Source: Pyropia yezoensis
Taxonomy: Eukaryota; Rhodophyta; Bangiophyceae; Bangiales; Bangiaceae
Direction: 5' to 3'
DNA length: 64,000 nt
Assembly: GCA_009829735.1 (NCBI GenBank)
Contig: CM020618.1
Span: 33,766,894 to 33,830,893 of the forward strand
Shown in pieces: positions 1 to 11,069 of this stretch; the stretch's first letter is position 1, and each line of letters opens with the position of its first letter. The notes under the pieces are model-generated. The model was not told the origin of the DNA. It saw only the letters and a list, made by a program, of their open reading frames with translations, and ran no database searches. The position numbers and the translations under genes are program-made.

Positions 1-1481
1 CCAAGGCCGCCACCAATGACCCCGCCTGCCGCTTTCTCCCCCGCTGCCAGCACCGGAAAGAAGCGCACCGCCTCCACCGCGTTGGGCCGGTAGCACACCC
101 ACGGCAGGCCCAGTGCGTAGGCAGATAGGAAAAAGGCCGCCTCCACCCGCGTCTCCCGCACAGGGTCCTCCGCGAGCAGCCGCTGAAGACCACCTAGGAC
201 GGCTGCGCCGGCGGTGCCACCCCGCAGGTAGCGGTCGGCAGCAGCGATCCCGCCAAGAAGAAGCAAAAAGCCCGTTGCGTCGCTGGCGCTGTGGTGCATG
301 AGCAGCGGCTCGAGCACCTCGGCGGTGAGGGCGGTGAGGGTGGTGGCGAGAAAGATTGTGCCCGCCACCAGCTCCGCCGCCCGCCCGCGGTCGGGGAGCT
401 CAGGGAGGATCACAGCGCCGGGCGGAGGCGCGGCCGCCGCTGCCACCGCCGCGTCGGCGGCATCCGCCTCGGCGGCCGCGGCCTCGGCCGCCGACGCAGT
501 CGCAGACGCGGCGGCGGCCTTGCCCACCCCCACCGCCGCCCTGCCCGCCACGCGCGCGACCGCGGCGGCGCCCGCACCAGCCGCCGCGGCCGCGGCGGCC
601 GTCGCCGACGGGGCGTCTGCGTCGGCCGCCTCTGCCTTGGTAGGCTGTGACGCGCCCGACCGCCGGCCGCGCTGCCGTTCCCGCTCCGCCTTAACAGCGT
701 CCTTGGCGGCCGCCGCCGCCGCGGCCCGCTCCCCGCGCTTCTTCTTGGCCGCCGCCGTCGCCGCCGCCCGCCTCTTTTGCTTGGCCACCTCGGCCGTTGG
801 CGGCGGCGCGAGCACCGGCACGCCCACGGCGGGTGGCGCCGTTGCCGCGTCCCATCCCCCATACTCGACCGCATCGCGGGCCGCCGCCGCCGCCGCCAAG
901 ACCGCATGGAGTGCGGGGAGGCCCGCCCCGCCAACGGCCGCGTCGACGAGCGCGCCGAGCGCCCGGGGGGTGACGCCCACGCCCGCCGCGCGCGCGTCGC
1001 CCGCGACGCGGAGGGCATCGGCGAGGGAGCCCGACGAGGAGAGCGCCTCAATAACTGCGTTGAGCGTCACATCAGGGGCGATGGAAGAGAGGGTGTCGGT
1101 GAGGGGAACGGGGCCACGGGGGAGGGCGTCGGCGCCGCCCGCAGGCGACGACGCGCCGGTCGACACGGACGCCGCCGTCGCCGTCGCCGCTGCCGCGCCC
1201 GCGGCGGCAGGAGGGGGGGGGGAAGGGGAGGAGGAGGAAGGGGAGGGCGCCGCGGCGGGCGCCCCGGCGGGCGGCGGAGACGGCAGCGGCGGCTGCGGGT
1301 AGGTGGCCGACGTGGACCCAGACGACGGGGCGGGCGCGTCCGACTGCATCCGCGGGCCACGGGCGGCGGGCGCCACCGCCGCGGGCCCGCCGCGGCCGGC
1401 GGTAGGGGGGCGGCCGATGCGGCCGGGCCGTGACGCCGGGCGCCACCTCACCCCCGCAGGGGCAATGGCGGAAAAGGCCAT
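1..1481 (-). CDS. PPR-like organellar protein, 3' part beyond window
   Basis: The frame is open from an ATG at 1481 to the window edge, so the C-terminus is missing. The N-terminus (MAFSAIAPAGVRWRP) is rich in Ala, Arg and Ser with no acids, like a plastid transit peptide. After an Ala/Pro/Ser linker, about residues 133-165 read PDVTLNAVIEALSSSG...ADALRVAGDARAAGV, a good pentatricopeptide motif. A second, weaker helix pair follows (TPRALGALVDAA). A Lys/Arg/Ala-rich charged linker comes next (AKQKRRAATAAAKKKRGE). The last ~140 visible residues are hydrophobic and helical (TIFLATTLTALTAEVLEPLL, LSAYALGLPWVCYRPNAVEAV) and may include membrane segments; I do not recognise that domain. PPR proteins bind organellar RNA, and this is inferred from one clear motif only. 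An in-frame ATG at 1349 is an alternative start. Confidence 0.6.
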   Translation of the reverse strand, partial: MAFSAIAPAGVRWRPASRPGRIGRPPTAGRGGPAAVAPAARGPRMQSDAPAPSSGSTSATYPQPPLPSPPPAGAPAAAPSPSSSSPSPPPPAAAGAAAATATAASVSTGASSPAGGADALPRGPVPLTDTLSSIAPDVTLNAVIEALSSSGSLADALRVAGDARAAGVGVTPRALGALVDAAVGGAGLPALHAVLAAAAAARDAVEYGGWDAATAPPAVGVPVLAPPPTAEVAKQKRRAAATAAAKKKRGERAAAAAAAKDAVKAERERQRGRRSGASQPTKAEAADADAPSATAAAAAAAGAGAAAVARVAGRAAVGVGKAAAASATASAAEAAAAEADAADAAVAAAAAPPPGAVILPELPDRGRAAELVAGTIFLATTLTALTAEVLEPLLMHHSASDATGFLLLLGGIAAADRYLRGGTAGAAVLGGLQRLLAEDPVRETRVEAAFFLSAYALGLPWVCYRPNAVEAVRFFPVLAAGEKAAGGVIGGGL

Positions 1482-2207
1482 CCCGGTAAGCGCGAGCAGC
1501 AGGGGGAGGAAGGGGGGAGGGGGGTGGGGGGAGAGGGGTGTGGCGGTGGTGGGTGTGGCGTCAAGGGAGCCGCCCACCTGCAACGCCGCCGGCCGCGTCA
1601 CTCGTGGCGTGGCAGGCGGCCCGGCAAGACGACCGACGTGTACAGGTCGGCGGCGGGAACAGATGGCCTCGTAGAAATGACCGGGGAGGAGCTGAAGGGA
1701 ACGGGGGGATATGTTACGCGGGGATGGGGGGGCGGGGAGGGGGGGAAGCGGGTGCAGTTGCGGTCGGTGGGAGCAGCGGCGGGGCGGGCGATGGGCAGGG
1801 TCGTGGGCAGGGTTAATGGGCGAGCAGGGTTGGTGGGCGGGCACCCGACCGTGGCGAAGCGCACGCGTACTGCTGGACGCGCCTGCCCGGTGAACGGCGG
1901 CCGTGGAGCCGCGGCGGCACCCCGCCTCCCGTCCCCCCAACCAGACGGCCTTCGCGCACCCCGGGCCAGGACGCCACCGCGGTTGTGAGCTTGGCGGTGG
2001 CGCCAAGATATTTTTTTGAGCTGTTTGTGTGCGACCGTCACATTTGTATTTGAAAGGGGAAGGTGGCTGCAGCGGCTACGCTTTGAGACGTGACCACGCG
2101 CCGCGAGCGTCTGGCCGGGAGCTGCGAGAAAAAAGGGGGGGGGAACAAGGTCAAGACAGCGGGCTGGCCGCCCACGCCGCGCGCCCCACCCCCTCCCCCG
2201 TCCGCGC
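1482..2207. other. Intergenic, G-rich
   Basis: Spacer between two minus-strand genes. It holds G-runs (1505-1535, 1725-1745) and a short A/T patch near 2008-2050. Short overlapping frames here are compositional; I see no supported gene. Confidence 0.5.
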
Positions 2208-4001
2208 TCAGCCCATGGACAGGGCGCGAAACGCCTTGGCCGCCGCGTCCCGCCGCACCGCGTCGCCCGCCTGGTGCCACCCCCGCGCCTCGACGTACCA
2301 CGCCGTCCGGACAGTCACAACGTCGCCCACCGACGCGGCCGCCGAGCGGGCGCGTGCGAGGCAGCCGGCCCAGTCGGCGTCGTCGGCGGGGTCCTCCCCG
2401 CCGGCTCTCCCCCCGCCCCCCCCCCACCGGCGGGGACGCCCCCAAAGGCGTTGCCCATGGCGCGGCGGGCCTGCACCAGCCACGCGCGGCCGGCGAGGCC
2501 CCCCCCCAGCCGCCCCCCAGCGCCGCCCCCCCCGGCCCCCCCCCCGTGATGCCCGCCCGCACCTCAGCTTCGGCGGCCGCGACGGCCGCCTCCCCCGCCG
2601 TGGCGCCCGGCGGCACCCGCCGCGCCGCCACCGACACCCGCTCCCCCGTTGCCGCCGCGTCGGCCGCCGCGGCCGCGTCGGCATGGACGGCCGCGTCGAC
2701 GGCGGCGGTCGCCGCGGCAACGGCCGCCGCCGCCGTCGGTGACGCCGACGATGGCGGCGGCGGCGGCGGCGGGCCCGCGCCGGCGAGGCCCGCGGCAGTG
2801 GCCAGCGCCTCACGGACGCCCGCCGGGGGCGCCAGGGGGGTAGGCGCCGCCGCCGCCGCGGTGAGCGACGGCAGCGCCGCGGCGGTGAGGGTGCGGCGGA
2901 GGAGGTCCCGCTCGGGGAGGGAGGTGGGACAGGGGGAAGGGGGGGGGGCACCGGGGGGGGGGTCCGCCTCGACCGTCGGCGGGTAGGCCCGCCGCTCGAG
3001 CGTCCACGCGAGCGCCCGCAGCCCGCCCCCGCCGTCACCCACGGCGGTGGCGTAGGCGGCGGCCGCGCAGACGGCGCGCGCTTCGTCCGTGTCGACAACG
3101 CCCCACGGGTAGGCCCGCGCGTTGTCGGAGTGGACGGCACCCACCCGCCGGGGCGGGACCGCCCAGGCGGGTACTCCCGGCGCGTCGGGGTCAGCCGACG
3201 CCGCGGTGGGGTCCCCGTCTGGCCCAGCGTCCACGGCGACAGGCGCTTCGGCGGGTGGCAGCCCCGCCCTCGCCGCCGCCGCCGCCCGCGCGACGCGGAC
3301 GGCCCACCGGGCGAGCACCGCCGCCTCGCCCAGGCGCCCTTCCCCCGCCACGGCATCCGCCTCGGCCAGCAGCGCGTCGACGGTGGGCACCCCGCCAGCG
3401 GGGTCGCCCCCCACCCCGCCCGCCCCAACATAGCCGCCACGACGGCCGCCGTGGGGCTGCCCCACGCCCCCGCCCCTCCAGCCGCCACCCCCCCACGCCA
3501 GCGCAGCCGCCGTCACGGAGCTATCTCCCCCCTGCTGCGCCGTCGACACGGCATCGTCGAGCGCGCCCGCCACCTCTGCCCAATGGCCAAAGGCGCCCTC
3601 AGTGGCGGCCCGCGCGAGGGCGGCGGCGGCGTGGCCAACGCCGCCGCCGCCGCCGCCCCTCCGTGCCCTCCTACCACCGCCGCCACGCGCGCCACCGCCG
3701 CCGACGCCACCGCCGGCGGCGGGCGTACCTCCACAAAGCGCAACATCCCAGGCGGCGGCGCCCGCCGCGCGGGCCACGTCCAGCACCCGCCGGCGGGTGG
3801 CCTCGACGGCCAACGCGGCGGCGGCCACGGGGGGGGGCGGTAGCTGGCGGGGCGGCCCCGCCTGCGGCGGCGGCGCAAACGCAGTGGCGGACAGCAGTGC
3901 CACCGCCGCCGGGCCACCTGGGTGGGGCGCGTCGGGCCGGGCGGCGGCCGCCACCGCCGCCACCGCCGCAGCGGCCGCACGAACGCCGCCGCCACCACCA
4001 C

Positions 4002-4043
<42 letters not shown>

Positions 4044-4724
4044 TGCCGCCCGCCACGTACACCCGCAGTCGCTTGAGGGCAGTGAGGAGGGCGGTAAACG
4101 ACAGGGACCGGCCCGCCACGACCGTCTTGCGCACAAACGCGTCGGCGGGGGCGCCCGGCGCGACGCGCGGGGGCGTCCGCGCCGCGGCGGGGAAGGCAGC
4201 GGCCGCAGCAGACGCGGCGGCGGCCGCCGACAGGGCGTCGAGGGTGGACAGCAGCGACTCGGCCGACGCGGTCAGTGGGAGTGCGCCGCCGCTGGAGGAG
4301 CCCGGCGCAGCTGCTGCCGCCCCGTCCGACGGCTCCTCGCCCGCGACGGCCATGGCGACGGCGGCGGCGAGGCGCGGGTGCACCCGCCCCGCGGCGGCAA
4401 GCAGCTCCTCATACCCCACCGACGGGGGTGTATGGTGGACGAGGGCGGTCACGCCCGCCAGGAGAGCCGGCGTCAGGGGCGGCTGCGGATGGGGGGAGGG
4501 GGGGGCCGACGGTAGGGGGGTGGCCCCCGTCCCGCTGCCACCGCCACGGCCCTCAACGGGAACCGTTGCATCGGCGGGGGGCGGCGCCGCCCCCCCCCCA
4601 CCGTAAAAGAGGTTTGTGAGCGGCAGGGGCGGGGGGGGGGGGGGGGGTAGATGAGCGACGCCGCGGCAATGGCCAACAGCAACCGCCGGGGGGTGAACAG
4701 GTCTGCCGCCTGGGGGACGTCCAT
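2208..4724 (-). CDS. Unknown Ala-rich helical protein, frame broken at three G/C runs
   Basis: I do not recognise this protein. A convincing start, MDVPQAADLFTPRRLLLAIAAASLIY, lies at 4724. It runs into a 17-base G run at 4631-4647, after which protein-like sequence continues in another frame (LTNLFYGGGG, then VTALVHHTPPSVGYEELLAAAGRV, FVRKTVVAGRSLSFTALLTALKRL, VDTDEARAVCAAAAYATAV). Near 2499-2507 (nine C) it moves to the frame reading GLAGRAWLVQARRAMGNAF. Near 2409-2425 it moves again to the frame ending WAGCLARARSAAASVGDVV...AKAFRALSMG and stop at 2208. All three shifts sit in homopolymers, so length error is the simplest explanation. The product would be about 840 residues, mostly helical with Ala- and Gly-rich linkers, including a long Gly tract (4008-4040). 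No catalytic motif is visible. Confidence 0.5.
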
Positions 4725-5672
4725 AGCCGAGGCGTCGCAGGTGCGGCCAGGGTGAAACTGACAGCAGCACCCGTGTGGATGAGAGGCCGCTGGGAGGAGG
4801 AAGGGGAACAGAAGGGGGACAGGAGGTGGTCGTAGGGGAGGTAGGGGGGAAGGAGGGGGAGCGCCAGGGGCACGGGTGCCAATAGGGCGGCAGTCGGCGC
4901 GGGCGGCACGGCGTGGGCGGTGAGCGCGTCCAGTGACGAGGAGAGCATTTGTTGGTCAAGTCGCCTCGGCTGCCCTTGTGTACAATTACAAAACATACTT
5001 GCAAGAGTACCGGATTTGGCCATGTGTACTGTATGGGACCGCACAAGTGGGTCAGAGTATCTAGCTGACAGTGGCCTGCGGTTCGGTCAAGTGTATTCAG
5101 CTGTGAGGCTAGCGCGAAAGTATGTATCAAGTGTATACGCACGTGCCCCTCATTGGCATGTGTATTAGCAAATTGCGACGGGCAAGTGTATCAATACCCT
5201 TCTGTAGACACGCAGCCGCTGACGTTCGGACGCTGCGTGACCTCTTTTTGCATCCATAACGTCCTCTCCGATGGCTGGGTGACGAGCGGGTGCTATTCCG
5301 TCGCCTGTCGATGGCGACGCCGCCTGGGTGTGATGCAGCCTGCTGGGCAGGCGCTCGTGGCTGGCTCAGGGACCACCCGCCACGAACCGTGTCCAGGGGC
5401 CACTGGGTCCTCACGGGGCTGCCTGGCGGTCTCGCCTCCTGTCGCGGACGTGTCTGCCAGCTGGGCCTCTGTGGCCTTAGACCTCATGACACGTTATAAT
5501 TGGCAGTTTTGAAACAGCTGGGGCTACTGTACTTGCTCCATACCTTTGGATACCTGAAAGTCCGGAGCCAAGTGTGTCGCATATACGCTTGAATACACAA
5601 TACACTTGCAAGAGTGTATAATGAAGAATGCCTCATGTCGCCAAGTGTATCGCTGATACACTTGATATCATA
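4725..5672. repeat. AT-richer spacer with recurring CAAGTGTAT motif
   Basis: Composition drops sharply from the surrounding GC. CAAGTGTAT occurs at 5088, 5128, 5183 and 5642, with variants CAAGAGTAC at 5002 and CAAGAGTGTAT at 5609. At 5642-5664 the motif forms a perfect 10-bp hairpin with a 3-base loop (caagtgtatc gct gatacacttg). No gene is supported. The clustering looks like the subterminal region of a DNA transposon that was later invaded by the element beginning at 5673. Confidence 0.45.
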
Positions 5673-6618
5673 CCAGGGGTTGCCAAGCGTACTCAAAACA
5701 AGCGTATTACGCGCGTATTATTTTAGCGTACTACGCGTTCGCTCAACAAAAATCCGAATGTGCCTGGTACGCATGCGCGCACTCCAGCCGGCAAAATGTA
5801 CGCTAGAGTATTGCAGTTCTCCCAATTTTGGCCGATCCGGACAAGAACAAGAACAACAGTCCACTGACCAATGACATGCCTCACAGGATGCCTCTCTGAC
5901 CAATGAGAGCTCCGAATCAGCCTCCATTGTTGTGCAAACAGTAAGATCTGCGACTTTCCCGGGACTCCGAGGACAAGGAGGGGAGAACCTGAGTGGAACA
6001 GACGCCAAGACAAGCTGCACAACTGCTCCGGAGAGGAACGAGCCGATGTGGGGGGAATCGTCGGCGATCTCAGCCGAGAGAACCACAGTGTTTCGACTAA
6101 TCAGCGATTGGTAAGAGGCCCACTGTGGCTGCAGCCAATCATCTGCTCTGAGCGATCGGGCCCCTAGAGCACGCGATTGGCTCGCCCTTACCTGCCAGCA
6201 CGCGATTGGGTCACACAGCTGTTCATCCAGTGTTGTTCTTGTCCGGATCGGCCAAAATTGGGAGAACAGTAATATCATGCTCGAACGTACTTTGGCCAAT
6301 TCAAACATCGTTTAGTTTACGTATATCAGCTGCATTGAGATCAATTGGGGAGTGCACAATACTGAAGAAGTCTTTGTGAGACTTGGTTCTGACCATTATG
6401 CCATCAAGTACGCTTGGGGTACGCTGTTTTCTGCAATGTTTGACAGTACGCTTGCCAGGTATCATCCGGTAGAAATACGTGAGGAAAGTACGCTCTTTCA
6501 GGCGAGTTTTAGGAAGTCGCTTGCTCGCAGCGACGACACGCTGGTACGCGTTCGTTTATCTTTAAATTCACTCAATACTCGTACGCTTAACCAAAAGTGG
6601 TACGCTTGACAACCCCTG
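5673..6618. mobile_element. Non-autonomous TIR DNA element with TACGC subterminal repeats
   Basis: The ends are inverted repeats: caggggttgccaagcgtac at 5674 and, on the other strand, caggggttgtcaagcgtac ending at 6618, with one mismatch. Both sides abut TA (5671-5672 and 6619-6620), as expected of Tc1/mariner-like target choice, although the left end carries one extra C. Inside the left end GCGTA/GCGTAC recurs (about 5685, 5703, 5715, 5726); inside the right end the complement GTACGC recurs (6410, 6423, 6449, 6488, 6545, 6581, 6600). Such inverted subterminal clusters are typical transposase binding sites. There is no coding capacity. A related, truncated end lies at 32204. Confidence 0.7.
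5816..6267. mobile_element. Nested MITE with perfect 35-bp inverted repeats
   Basis: The 35 bases at 5816-5850 (beginning gttctcccaattttggcc) and at 6233-6267 are exact reverse complements. The 452-bp unit lies entirely inside the larger element at 5673-6618. It has no open frame of note. The interior repeats CCAAT/ATTGG motifs in both orientations (for example 5864, 5900, 6107, 6172, 6205). I could not identify a clear target-site duplication, so the superfamily is not assigned. Confidence 0.65.
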
Positions 6619-6709
6619 TATCATACACTTGTGGTACCCTTGGGCCGATACCCTTGCACAGCCCTGCTTCCACCCCGTCACGCCGAAAGCGTTTGTTGTG
6701 TACCTCTAG

Positions 6710-8354
6710 CTAGAGCTGCTCCGCAAACGTCACATCCGGCCGCAACGTCTGCAGCAGCGCCACATGCTCCGCGCACACCTCGGCGATCGGGTGCCGCTCG
6801 TCAAACAGCCCCTGCGGCGGGCTAACGATGCGGTTCACTACCGTAAGCCGCTGCAGGGAGCGCACCGCCGCCGCCGCGACGACCGCCGCCGCCACGTCCC
6901 CGCTGCAGGAGGTGAGCGTCAGCGTCCACAGCGGGCGGCACCACCAGGGCGGCGGCGGTGAGGACCGCCGTCGACGCCGCGGCGCCCAGACCCGACGAGT
7001 GCAGGTGCAGGTGCTCCAGCCGAGGGGTCATGAGCGCCGCCGCCGCGGCGGGCGACAGCCGACGACACGGCGGGTGGTCCCCATACTCCAGGAAGAGGGA
7101 GCGGAGGGAGGCGCAGCCGCTGAGCGCGGCCGCCGCGGCCACGTCCACATCTCTGCTTAGGTGGAGGGCCAACACGCCGGGGAGGCCGCCCGCGGCCAGC
7201 GCCGTCACGTCCTCTGGTGGCAGAGGTAGGTCGTGGCGCAGGCGGGTGGGCAGCGCGACCGCGTGGCGGAGGGCGCGGACCAGGCTCCCTGGCGGGCTGT
7301 GGCCCGGCAGGGCGTCCAGGACGAGCGTGTGGAGGGCGACGCGCCGGAGGAGGCCCTCCAAAAAGGCCGACACGGCCGAGTCGACATCAAAGCACGCAAG
7401 CCCCAAGCGGTCCAGGTGGGGAAAGAGGCGCACCAGCGTCCTCGTCGTCCTGGAAGCACGCGTAGCGCAGCGACAGGGCAGTCACGGCCGGGCACGCGCG
7501 GGCGGCGGCGGTCAGCAGGGCGTCCGTGGAGGGCGCGTCCACGCCGAGGAAGCGCACGTGTGGCAGGACGGGGAGTCGGCCGAGCCACGCCACCCCCGCG
7601 GCTGGGTCGTCGTGGAAGCCGAGCGCGGGCCCAGTTACCTGCAGGTCCAGGGAGCGCAGCCGCGGCGCGAGAGCCGTGTAGACCGCGATGAGCTCCTCGG
7701 CGGCGCCGTCGTGCGCCTCGGCCACCGGCTCTTCCCCGTTTGCGGTCATGACGTTGTGACTGTCTGGGACGGCGAGGACCACGTGGCGCAGCCGCGGCAA
7801 CGCGGCCGCCGCGCGGGGGCCCGCCGGCACGGGCACGTCCCGGTGCACGACGATGGTGAGCGCCACCAGCGACGCACCAGCGGCGGTCAGGCCCGCGGCG
7901 AGCCCCCCGCCGCCACCGCCCCGCCCTTTGACACCCCATCCAGCCGCAGCCGCAGCGACCGGAGGGCGGTCAGGCGGCCGACGACCGCCGCCATCCCCAC
8001 CCCCCGCCCGATAGTGGCGTCGGTGCGCGCCTGCCGGCGGGAGCGGTACAGCGCGTCCCCCCCGTCCAGCGGGATGTCCTGCCACCGGCCCACCGCCGGG
8101 TCCAGCTCCACCCCCCACATCGCCTCCACAAACGCCGCCCGCAGGACGCGGCATGCGCCCGCCGCGCCCGCCGCGCCCGCCCACCCGCGGGGCCGCACCA
8201 GCGGGGGGGCCCCCGCCGCCTCTTCTGCCTCAACGTCCAGCGCCGACGGGTAGGGCACGGAGGAGGGCGGCGCCGGCACGGCGGATTCAAAGATGGCGGT
8301 GAAGACGCGGGCGAGCAGCTCCGGGGGCAGATCCGTGCGCGTCCTGCTGTCCAT
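6710..8354 (-). CDS. F-box/leucine-rich-repeat-like protein, frame interrupted
   Basis: The ATG at 8354 opens MDSRTRTDLPPELLARVFTAIF, the first helices of an F-box. The rest of the box follows at about residues 30-75 (ACRVLRAAFVEAMWGVELDP). F-box proteins recruit substrates to SCF ubiquitin ligases. Downstream are irregular leucine-rich segments: LTALRSLRLRLDG, LPRLRHVVLAVPD, APRLRSLDLQVTG, CPAVTALSLRYACF, ASLRSLFLEYGD, TPRLEHLHLHSSG. The chain changes frame three times: near 7903-7925 in a C-rich stretch, near 7435 after FQDDEDA, and near 6945. It ends VALLQTLRPDVTFAEQL with TAG at 6710. The 7435 shift is not in a long homopolymer, so real mutation cannot be excluded. The intact product would be about 550 residues. 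Confidence 0.6.
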
Positions 8355-11069
8355 GGCGGGCTGGGGGAGGAGGGGCCTCGGCGACGCCGGGAGCTCGCGA
8401 GGCGGGGGGGGTGGCAAGGAGGGGGGGGTGGGGGCTGCGACCCCACGGTCCGCGCCGGTTGCCCCAAAGCCACGCGCGGACTGCCGGCTCCGCAGCGCTG
8501 GCACGCGGCGGCGGCGGCGACAGGCGAGGCCGGTGCCTGTCGACGGATGGGGGCGGGACGGACGGGCGAACGCGGGCGGGGTAGTGGGGAGGGGTGCTGG
8601 AGGGGAAAAAGGGGCTGAAGAGGGGAAAGAGGGGCTGAAGAGGAGGGAGAGGGGCACGTGGATGTATGGGTCAGGGGCAGCGGCAGGGCGGTCAGTGTGA
8701 AAAAGACGCCGCGGGCAGCGCCAAGGTGCACAAGCACGCGCGGTCTCTCTCGCGCGCGGGCGCGTGACGCGCGAAGGAGACCACCCTCGCCGCCGCCGCC
8801 TTCAGGCAGTATCCGCAGCGACAGGACGTTGCCATCTCTTCCAGCTCGAGGTGGAACAGCTGACCAGTCCGTTGCCCGCTACTGTATCCGACGGCCGCTC
8901 TCCCTGTCGTTCCTGTATCTTCGTGAGAGCCCCGCCCTCCGGAGCTGCCCAACCCCCCCCACCAGTGCCCCGGTCGGCTCTCCCATCCGCCGCTCGCACC
9001 CCCGTGTCCGCCCCACCCGCCACCACCCGCCCACCCCCACCTCACTCCACTGGCGGCCTTCCATGGCGCCGGGCTCCCGTGCCGACGCTCGTTCCCACCC
9101 TGGAGGCGGAGGGGGTGGCAGAAGCGGCTCTAGCAGGGGGGTGGGAACGGGCTGTGGCGGTGGTCCCGGGGGGGGGTGGCCGGCCGGCGCGTGGGGGGGG
9201 ACGGCTCCCGCAAGCTTCCGCTGCCGCGGTAGGGCGATTGTCGGCAACGCTCTTTGCACGCGGCGAACGGCCCACGGCAGTGGTGGCAACAAAGGCAGAC
9301 GGGTGCACTAGGGCCGACGCCGTTTGGGATGAAGGGGGTGCGGGGTTGGCTATCGCCTTTGCACCCGTCTTCACTCCCAGCGGGGGCGGCGAGCGCCGTC
9401 GTGGTGGCGGCCGACGTGACGCAGTGGTGGCGGCCGCCGCGGTGGAATTTGCTGTTTTAGGCGCGGCGTTTTACCGGATAGGCGGGTGTGTGCCCGCCGG
9501 GACGGCGCGCCTGTCTTGCTTGCTTGACATCCGCCGCCGACCTCCCGCGCTCCCCGTCGACGCCACCGCCAATGCTGATGCCGCTGCCGACGCGGCGGCG
9601 TCCGCTGCCGGCATCCCCCCCCCCCCCCCCCCCCCCCCGACCCGCTCCCGACTGCGGCGGCCGGCCACGGCGGTCTGGGGGCCACCCGCCGGCGGCGACG
9701 CGGGAGTTGGGGCGCCCACCACACCCTACCAGCCGGGGGCGGCCACCAGCACCAGGGGCCACTGCGGTCACCGCCGCCGCCGTTGTGTCGCCGACGTCTG
9801 CCGAGTGGCGGCGGACGCGGGGCCGTCGTCGGCGCTCGCCGCGGCAGCGCCCGGGGCGGTGTGTGGGAAGGGGGGGCCAGGGGGGGTGCGGGTAGGGGTG
9901 GCGGAGGCATACACTCCTCCCCATCCCCACCCCCCACCCCCCCCCATCCTTTAAACGCAGCTTGGCCACCCGGTTTCCTCTTTGTCAGGTGTGGGGGGGG
10001 CGCACAGACACACGCGAAGGTGGGCTGTCACCCCGCCGCGTGGGCCTCCACGCCCCGCCCCTCTCTTCACCTGCGCACCCCCTCCGCGGCGTCGCGCGGC
10101 GGGCCGGCCGGATGGGGGAGTGGCGGTGGCAGTGGCGGCGGGCGTGGCGGCCGCAGCAGGGCGGGAGGGCGGTGGGCGGCTATGAGAACGGTGTGCCCTC
10201 GTCGTCTGCCCGCAACGGGCATGCAGGCGGGGACGGTGTCGCCTCGCCTGTGTCATGGGTGCGTTCCCTCCCCGCCCGCTGTCGGGCGACCCACAACACG
10301 CGCGCTTCGGTGGCATGCAATGAGGGGGTGGTGGGTTGGGGTGGGGCGGCGTGGGGTGGGGCGCACTACTGTATGTACGGTACGGTGCAGTACATGCAGA
10401 TGGCCAACCGCCGCTGGGCACGGCTGAAGAACCGTTTGGCGAAGCAAAGACAGGAAGGATGGACGGAGTGGGTGAGACGGCTGAAGCGTGCTCTGAGCCA
10501 ATCAGACATTGGTATTTCTTCACTGCTGACGTCAGCCAAACAGCATGAATCTTCCATGTTAAAATAGTCACGTGAATAGTAATTTCTCATTGTGATTCAA
10601 GTTAAGGGTGCCGCGGTGGGATCAACAGGTGTTCTCCTTGCGTGGCTCACCTTTGGACGGACATTGCTGCAGCAGCTGCAGTTGGGCAGGCGGTCGCGGA
10701 TGCAGCAGTGCATACACTTGTGTGTCGTGCATGTTTGTCACGCCTGCCGCGTGTGGGGCCAACAAAGGCGAGCAACACACGAGGCTCCTTGCCTCGTCCC
10801 CAGCTGCATGTGTTTTTCGAGCCACGTCCCGTCGCGTTGCTACCACCCCAGTCGGACCACGCCAACGACTCACCCGGCGGGCCCGCCTCAACGTTGTTGC
10901 ACGAACGGCAGCGCAGCGGGTCATCCCCTGGATGCATGCAGCCCCGTGACTCTCTCTGGGCTGTCTCCAATCGTTGCCGCCGTTTTTCCACCCGCCCTCT
11001 GGCTTACCCCTCCTTCCACTCCCCATATCATCTTCCTTTCCTGGCCCCGCTCCTCTTTTTTTTTTTGCC
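8355..11069. other. Long intergenic, low-complexity, no supported gene
   Basis: This 2.7-kb stretch separates the F-box gene (minus) from the PARP-UBC gene (plus), which are divergent. It contains C/G runs (for example a 23-base C run near 9617-9638) and Gly/Pro/Arg-biased frames on both strands with no conserved motif. 10370-10620 is less GC-rich. A T tract at 11056-11066 directly precedes the PARP-UBC start. Promoters for both genes must lie here, but I see no diagnostic element. Confidence 0.5.

Noticed and set aside
298-1302. 334-codon plus-strand frame rich in Ala
   Set aside because: It is the complement of the minus-strand PPR-like gene. The minus frame gives a PPR motif and balanced residues, the plus frame gives Ala/Ser runs only.
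2090-2986. Plus-strand Pro/Arg frames opposite the 2.2-4.7 kb gene
   Set aside because: Compositional shadow of GC-rich coding DNA on the other strand.
8764-9954. 396-codon plus-strand frame
   Set aside because: It runs through C homopolymers, has no recognisable domain, and opposing frames are equally long; not distinguishable from background.
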